Shown here one piece after another: positions 5,347 through 8,669 of a stretch of 8,669 nucleotides of DNA. The stretch comes from a bacterium (GTDB taxonomy: Bacteria > Bacteroidota > Ignavibacteria > Kapaibacteriales > UBA2268): the NCBI GenBank assembly GCA_030426865.1, contig JAUHXN010000112.1:1-8669 (forward strand), written 5' to 3'. The notes under the pieces are model-generated. The model saw nothing but the letters and a program-made list of their open reading frames with translations. It was not told where the DNA came from and did no database searches. Position 1 is the stretch's first letter, and each line of letters starts with the position of its first letter. Made by a program: the position numbers and the translations under genes.

Positions 5347-6633
5347 TTATTGACAACCTTCACCTTTAGCTTCTCTTTTTCTTTCTGCAAAGACTTCCTT
5401 TTTCTTAGCTAAGGTTTGACCTAGGACTTTTAGTTCATAACCACCCTCAACTACCATTTTTACATAGCCAGATTTACAAAGTGGTCCCCATTTCAAACTA
5501 GAGCCAGTAGTGAATCCAGTGTGTATATATGCTAACTCTTGACCAGCAATGTTCAGTCCTACTCGTGGGAAAGCTACACCAAATTGAACATCAATAGGAA
5601 GACCTATGTTAGCTGCAGCATCAAATTCACCGTCTGTAATTTGATCTTTTCCGAATTTACCTTCTGTCTTTATGCTTGCACCGGTATATTCGAAATCGCC
5701 GTCCGCTGTTAGCGATAACTTGCTCGAAGCAGTAGCCGATGATGCGACATCAGGTATAGTCATCTGAGTCACGAACTGAATTCCGATATCTATAGAAACT
5801 GGTATAGGTAAAGGTATAGGGCCACTTGGAGTCGGTATAAACCTGATAGGAATACTAAGTGCTATACCTGGTAACTCTAAGCTATGATTACCTGATTTAC
5901 TCCCAGCTGCAGATAAACTTAGATCCAAATCGGCTGTTATACCTTTGTTAAATGATTGGAATTTATCTAATTTTCCTTCTTTTATTTTAATAAGTGTTGA
6001 TTGACTTGGTAGCTTTACTGTACCTTTTGCTGTGAAAGCGGCAGTTGCATCACCAGCAATTTTTTTAGCCATTACGAACGTAAATTCACATGAATTCACT
6101 TTGCCATCAACTAATTTTGGTTCTATTTCTATCTTGTGATCTATTCCACCATAACTAATAGTATGTTCTATTTTTTCATTGAATTCAGTGGGCATAGTCA
6201 TTACTGTTACACCATCAAATTTTAAGGAAGTAGCATTGTTCCACTCTGGTGTAACTTCCCATGCTATCTCACCATTTTGTATCGCATCAGTTAGTGCTGC
6301 ATCTTCTGTCTCTATAACTAGATTGCCACCACTTTTGGAAACTGATTTTACTTTACGAAGTAGTTTTCCTTCTACTAATATAACTTCCCCTATTTCAGGG
6401 TCTTCGTTAAACCTACTACCATCGAATGTATAAGTGTTCGTAGCAGAATCAAGATTGATAATCAAATCATTATTGTCGTCGTTTAATATGATTGTTTGTT
6501 CATTATACTCTACTTCATAAGTGGGCGTAATAGTTGTATCCTCTACTGGGTTAGATGTACTATCATCACCGCAACTAATAGTAATAAGTATAAATATACT
6601 CAAAAGTAAAAATTTCTTAATTGTACTAAGCAT
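5347..6633 (-). CDS. Large lipoprotein of unknown function
   Basis: The 428-aa product has a lipoprotein signal ending T-I-S-C (Cys21), followed by G-D-D-S, an acidic start like the surface-export signals described for Bacteroidota lipoproteins. I recognise no full-length family. Residues about 81-123 (G-E-V-I-L-V-E-G, L-L-R-K-V-K-S-V-S, N-L-V-I-E-T, A-L-T-D-A-I-Q-N-G-E-I) resemble a small beta module I recall from extracellular proteins of many environmental bacteria. Residues 130-260 and 290-400 are beta-rich with Gly, Ser and Thr. A proline-rich stretch at 261-280 (P-T-P-S-G-P-I-P-L-P-I-P) separates them. The tail is basic and charged (K-K-K-E-V-F-A-E-R-K-R) and ends with a cysteine. The ATG at 6633 is preferred over the TTG at 6636 because GGGGA lies 5 nt upstream. 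It is separated from both neighbours; no terminator follows before the DUF481-like gene, so read-through is possible. Confidence 0.85.
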   Translation of the reverse strand: MLSTIKKFLLLSIFILITISCGDDSTSNPVEDTTITPTYEVEYNEQTIILNDDNNDLIINLDSATNTYTFDGSRFNEDPEIGEVILVEGKLLRKVKSVSKSGGNLVIETEDAALTDAIQNGEIAWEVTPEWNNATSLKFDGVTVMTMPTEFNEKIEHTISYGGIDHKIEIEPKLVDGKVNSCEFTFVMAKKIAGDATAAFTAKGTVKLPSQSTLIKIKEGKLDKFQSFNKGITADLDLSLSAAGSKSGNHSLELPGIALSIPIRFIPTPSGPIPLPIPVSIDIGIQFVTQMTIPDVASSATASSKLSLTADGDFEYTGASIKTEGKFGKDQITDGEFDAAANIGLPIDVQFGVAFPRVGLNIAGQELAYIHTGFTTGSSLKWGPLCKSGYVKMVVEGGYELKVLGQTLAKKKEVFAERKREAKGEGCQ

Positions 6634-6683
6634 CAAAATCCCCGCTAAAATTAAAATAGTAAATCAATATAATGCTAATATAT

Positions 6684-6710
6684 AAAAAAAGACGCAATCT
6701 CTTGCGTCTT
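6684..6710 (-). terminator. Intrinsic terminator after the cystathionine enzyme gene
   Basis: On the minus strand AAGACGCAA and TTGCGTCTT form a perfect 9-bp stem (6710-6702 with 6697-6689) closed by the tetraloop GAGA, a GNRA loop, and followed by a run of T to 6684. The hairpin starts 31 nt after the stop codon. The opposite strand has no T-run, so it serves the leftward transcript only. Confidence 0.9.
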
Positions 6711-6741
6711 CTACATATTTACTCTATTCTCTATTAGTAGT

Positions 6742-7908
6742 CTAAACTTTATCGAAAGCGTTTTTCATATCTTCGATTAAGTCTTCTACTTCTTCTATAC
6801 CTACTGATACTCTGATAAGATTATCAGAAAGGCCAATCTTTTCTCTTTCTACTTTTGGGATAGAAGCGTGAGTCATAATTGCAGGGCTTTCTATTAAGCT
6901 CTCTACACCACCTAAACTCTCTGCTAATACGAATAAGTCAACATTTTCTAAGAAAGTTCTAGCACCATCTAGTCCACCTTTTATAAAGAATGTAATCATA
7001 CCTCCGTATCCTGACATTTGCTTTTTCGCTAATTGGTGATGAGGATGAGATTCCAGACCTGGATAAACTACTTTTTCAACTTTAGGATGCTGTTCTAAGA
7101 AACGAGCAATTTCGAATGCATTTTTTTCGTGTTGTTTCATTCTTATTCCCAATGTTTTTACTCCACGTAAAACTAACCAGCTATCGAAAGGTGATTGAGA
7201 CGGGCCAATTGAGTTTTGTAGTTTGTGAAGTTTTTGAGAAAGATCATCATCGTTGAGCATTATAGCTCCAGCTACTACATCGCTATGACCATTGATATAT
7301 TTAGACATAGAATGATAAGAAATATCAGCACCCAAATCTAATGGGTTTTGGAAATAAGGGCTCATAAAAGTATTATCAACCGCTGTTAAAGCTCCTACTT
7401 CTTTCGCCTTGTCAGAGATAGTTTTGATATCACTTAATTTTAATAATGGATTTGTTGGAGACTCAATCCAAATTAACGATGGTTTTAGTTCATCAATCTT
7501 ATTTAAAGTTTCTTCTGTTTTGCTTGTATCCGTAAATACAAAATTGTAGTCATCATTGTAAACAGTTGTAAAAAGACGGTAAGTTCCGCCATAAACATCG
7601 TCGCCACAAAGTATCGTTGATCCCTTCGGCATAGCCATTATTACTAACATTTCTGCAGACATACCACTAGCTGTAACTAAGCAGTGTTTTGCATTTTCCA
7701 ATGCAGCTAAGCATTCTTCCAATCTCGTTCTAGTAGGATTGTGAGTACGAGTGTATTCGTAGCCACGGTGTACACCAGGTGAAGATTGAGCATAAGTTGA
7801 TGTTTGGAATATTGGGGGAGATACTGCACCTGTTGCTGGGTCTGGGTAATTACCTACGTGCAAAGAGCGAGTGTTAAATCCTTTTTTTAAATATTTTTCG
7901 TTTAGCAT
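6742..7908 (-). CDS. Cystathionine gamma-synthase/gamma-lyase family PLP enzyme
   Basis: The 388-aa product is a full-length Cys/Met-metabolism PLP enzyme (fold type I), expected to be a cytoplasmic homotetramer. Visible landmarks are the phosphate-binding Y-T-R at 52-54 with N-P-T-R behind it, S-G-M-S-A at 81-85, the ring-stacking Tyr106 in D-V-Y-G-G-T, Asp178 in V-D-N-T contacting the pyridine nitrogen, and the Schiff-base Lys203 in S-M-S-K-Y-I-N-G-H-S-D. The C-terminal block A-E-S-L-G-G-V-E-S-L with I-M-T-H-A-S follows. These features are shared by MetB-type synthases and CTH-type lyases, and sequence alone does not separate them, so I leave the gene symbol blank. Its role is trans-sulfuration between cysteine and homocysteine or methionine. 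The ATG at 7908 has no Shine-Dalgarno. The gene lies 71 nt after the PepSY-like gene with no terminator between, so the two may be co-transcribed. Confidence 0.95.
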   Translation of the reverse strand: MLNEKYLKKGFNTRSLHVGNYPDPATGAVSPPIFQTSTYAQSSPGVHRGYEYTRTHNPTRTRLEECLAALENAKHCLVTASGMSAEMLVIMAMPKGSTILCGDDVYGGTYRLFTTVYNDDYNFVFTDTSKTEETLNKIDELKPSLIWIESPTNPLLKLSDIKTISDKAKEVGALTAVDNTFMSPYFQNPLDLGADISYHSMSKYINGHSDVVAGAIMLNDDDLSQKLHKLQNSIGPSQSPFDSWLVLRGVKTLGIRMKQHEKNAFEIARFLEQHPKVEKVVYPGLESHPHHQLAKKQMSGYGGMITFFIKGGLDGARTFLENVDLFVLAESLGGVESLIESPAIMTHASIPKVEREKIGLSDNLIRVSVGIEEVEDLIEDMKNAFDKV

Positions 7909-7979
7909 TTAATTAGTTGGGTTTTGGTTATAAAATCAATTCTCTTTCTAACGAATGAGTTGGTATTCTCTTTTATTTA

Positions 7980-8483
7980 TTAGTCATTGTCCATTTCTGA
8001 ATGTTCTTTGTCAGAATTCGCATTGTCTTTTGGAGCTATTATTTTACCATTAGGATAAAATTTGGCTTCTTCTATGTCTCCTCCCTTACGGAGTTTAACC
8101 TCATAATAAGCACCTTCGCGAGAGTCATATTTCTCTACTTCCATAATAGCATAAGCTGTGTACTCTCCATCTAGAGTGTTTTGTATCATTTCGGGTAATT
8201 CCGATTCAGAAATCTCATGTTCGGTATTCAACCAATCGCCGTCTAAATCATATTCTGCCTCATATTCGATTCCATCTAGCTCAAATTCTACCTCCCAGCC
8301 ATCTTCTTCTTGTTTCCATTCTACATCTTTAGCATTCGGGTATTTTTCAGAAAATGCTGATTTTATATTATCTAAAACAGTCGTAGTAACTTCTGGTTCA
8401 TGAACCTCTTCGGTCTTCTGTTCTGAACATGATATTGTAATTAATAGCATCGAAAGTACAAGGAGTAGTTTGAATGATTTCAT
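7980..8483 (-). CDS. PepSY-like (DUF2874-type) acidic lipoprotein
   Basis: The 167-aa product has a lipoprotein signal ending T-I-S-C (Cys19) and a strongly acidic mature part. Two related units of about 50 residues are visible. Unit 1 (about 39-90) has F-S-E-K-Y-P-N-A-K-D-V-E-W, then W-E-V-E-F-E-L-D-G and D-L-D-G-D-W. Unit 2 (about 94-149) has a helix, then Y-Y-E-V-K-L-R-K-G and F-Y-P-N-G-K-I. The A-x-x-V-x-W...Y-E-V pattern is the one of PepSY-like DUF2874 proteins of Bacteroidota, which resemble beta-lactamase-inhibitor folds; their partner is usually unknown. The C-terminal tail (about 151-167) is polar and likely disordered. The ATG at 8483 is preferred over a TTG at 8495 because GGA lies 7 nt upstream and the signal starts there. 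A TAnnTTTG box lies 34 nt upstream. Confidence 0.87.
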   Translation of the reverse strand: MKSFKLLLVLSMLLITISCSEQKTEEVHEPEVTTTVLDNIKSAFSEKYPNAKDVEWKQEEDGWEVEFELDGIEYEAEYDLDGDWLNTEHEISESELPEMIQNTLDGEYTAYAIMEVEKYDSREGAYYEVKLRKGGDIEEAKFYPNGKIIAPKDNANSDKEHSEMDND

Positions 8484-8517
8484 TATTATTTCCAATTAAT
8501 TGAGTTAGACATAAGTA

Positions 8518-8525
8518 CAAATATA
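8518..8525 (-). promoter_or_regulatory. Candidate Bacteroidota-type -7 promoter element for the PepSY-like gene
   Basis: The minus strand reads TATATTTG, an exact TAnnTTTG, 34 nt before the ATG at 8483. The -33 region offers only T-rich sequence without TTTG. An AATAAT/ATTATT inverted repeat with a 6-nt loop (8542-8559) lies just upstream and could be a regulator site or chance in A+T-rich DNA. Confidence 0.42.
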
Positions 8526-8669
8526 ATATATGTTTTAGGTAAATAATAAGGGAATTATTCAATTAGAGAAATGAATTTGTGATTAGCTAAAACTAATAGT
8601 TGAATTTTTTAATATCAAGAAATAGAAAAAAATTTAAAAATGATCGCACTCAGAGGGAGTTCTGCATCC
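8526..8669. other. Intergenic stretch with an unresolved GC-richer right edge
   Basis: From about 8560 to 8639 the sequence is nearly all A+T and shows no gene, terminator or strong promoter. The last 30 bases are clearly richer in G+C. They could be the start of a plus-strand gene (ATG at 8640, open for ten codons, M-I-A-L-R-G-S-S-A-S) or the end of a minus-strand gene (frames ending with stops at 8636-8634 or 8617-8615). Too little is visible to choose, so I call no gene. Confidence 0.3.

Noticed and set aside
6179..6433. Plus-strand open frame inside the large lipoprotein gene
   Set aside because: Antisense shadow with no ribosome site and no domain.
7939..7973. Nine-base direct repeat ATTCTCTTT (7939-7947 and 7965-7973) before the cystathionine enzyme gene
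   Set aside because: Short and of low complexity; there are no further copies and no promoter element placed with it, so chance is the simplest explanation.
7909..7979. Possible riboswitch before the cystathionine enzyme gene, as sulfur genes often have one
   Set aside because: Only 71 nt are available and I find no strong helices or known SAM-riboswitch core.
8158..8403. Serine-rich plus-strand open frame opposite the PepSY-like gene
   Set aside because: The serine richness is the reverse reading of Glu/Asp-rich codons of the real gene.
8582..8597. Short hairpin ATTAG/CTAAT near the right edge
   Set aside because: Five weak base pairs in A+T-rich DNA without a T-run or conserved context.

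Overview
All recognisable genes in this low-GC window are read from the minus strand, so gene order below runs from high to low coordinates. The organism looks like a member of the Bacteroidota or a close relative in the FCB group. Four proteins carry short lipoprotein signals ending in an S-C lipobox, several genes lack a clear Shine-Dalgarno, and two intergenic regions contain an exact copy of the Bacteroidota -7 element TAnnTTTG about 30-35 nt before a start codon. This placement is an inference; no marker gene is present.

Right part (about 8525 to 6684): a probable two-gene unit. It encodes an acidic PepSY-like (DUF2874-type) lipoprotein and a cystathionine gamma-synthase/gamma-lyase family PLP enzyme, and ends in a clean intrinsic terminator with a 9-bp stem and GAGA loop. 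Middle (6633 to 5347): a 428-aa lipoprotein of unknown function with a beta-rich composition.

Left part (5279 to 237): eight genes packed head to tail with overlaps or gaps of at most 35 nt. A TAnnTTTG box lies at the upstream end and a strong intrinsic terminator at the downstream end, which suggests one operon. In order it encodes a DUF481/YdiY-like outer-membrane protein, a DUF1684 lipoprotein, an unrecognised lipoprotein, an unrecognised helical cytoplasmic protein, an exported or membrane-anchored YciI-like protein, an Old Yellow Enzyme (NemA-type) alkene reductase, a MarR-family regulator and a periplasmic YceI-like protein. The last four are families often seen in electrophile or oxidative-stress contexts, and the first three sit in the envelope. 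A plausible reading is a MarR-controlled envelope and reactive-compound stress operon, but no substrate can be assigned.

At the left edge, beyond the terminator, the first 43 codons of another lipoprotein gene run off the window. At the right edge about 30 bases of GC-richer sequence cannot be interpreted. I see no RNA gene, CRISPR array, insertion sequence, attachment site or clear sign of horizontal transfer.
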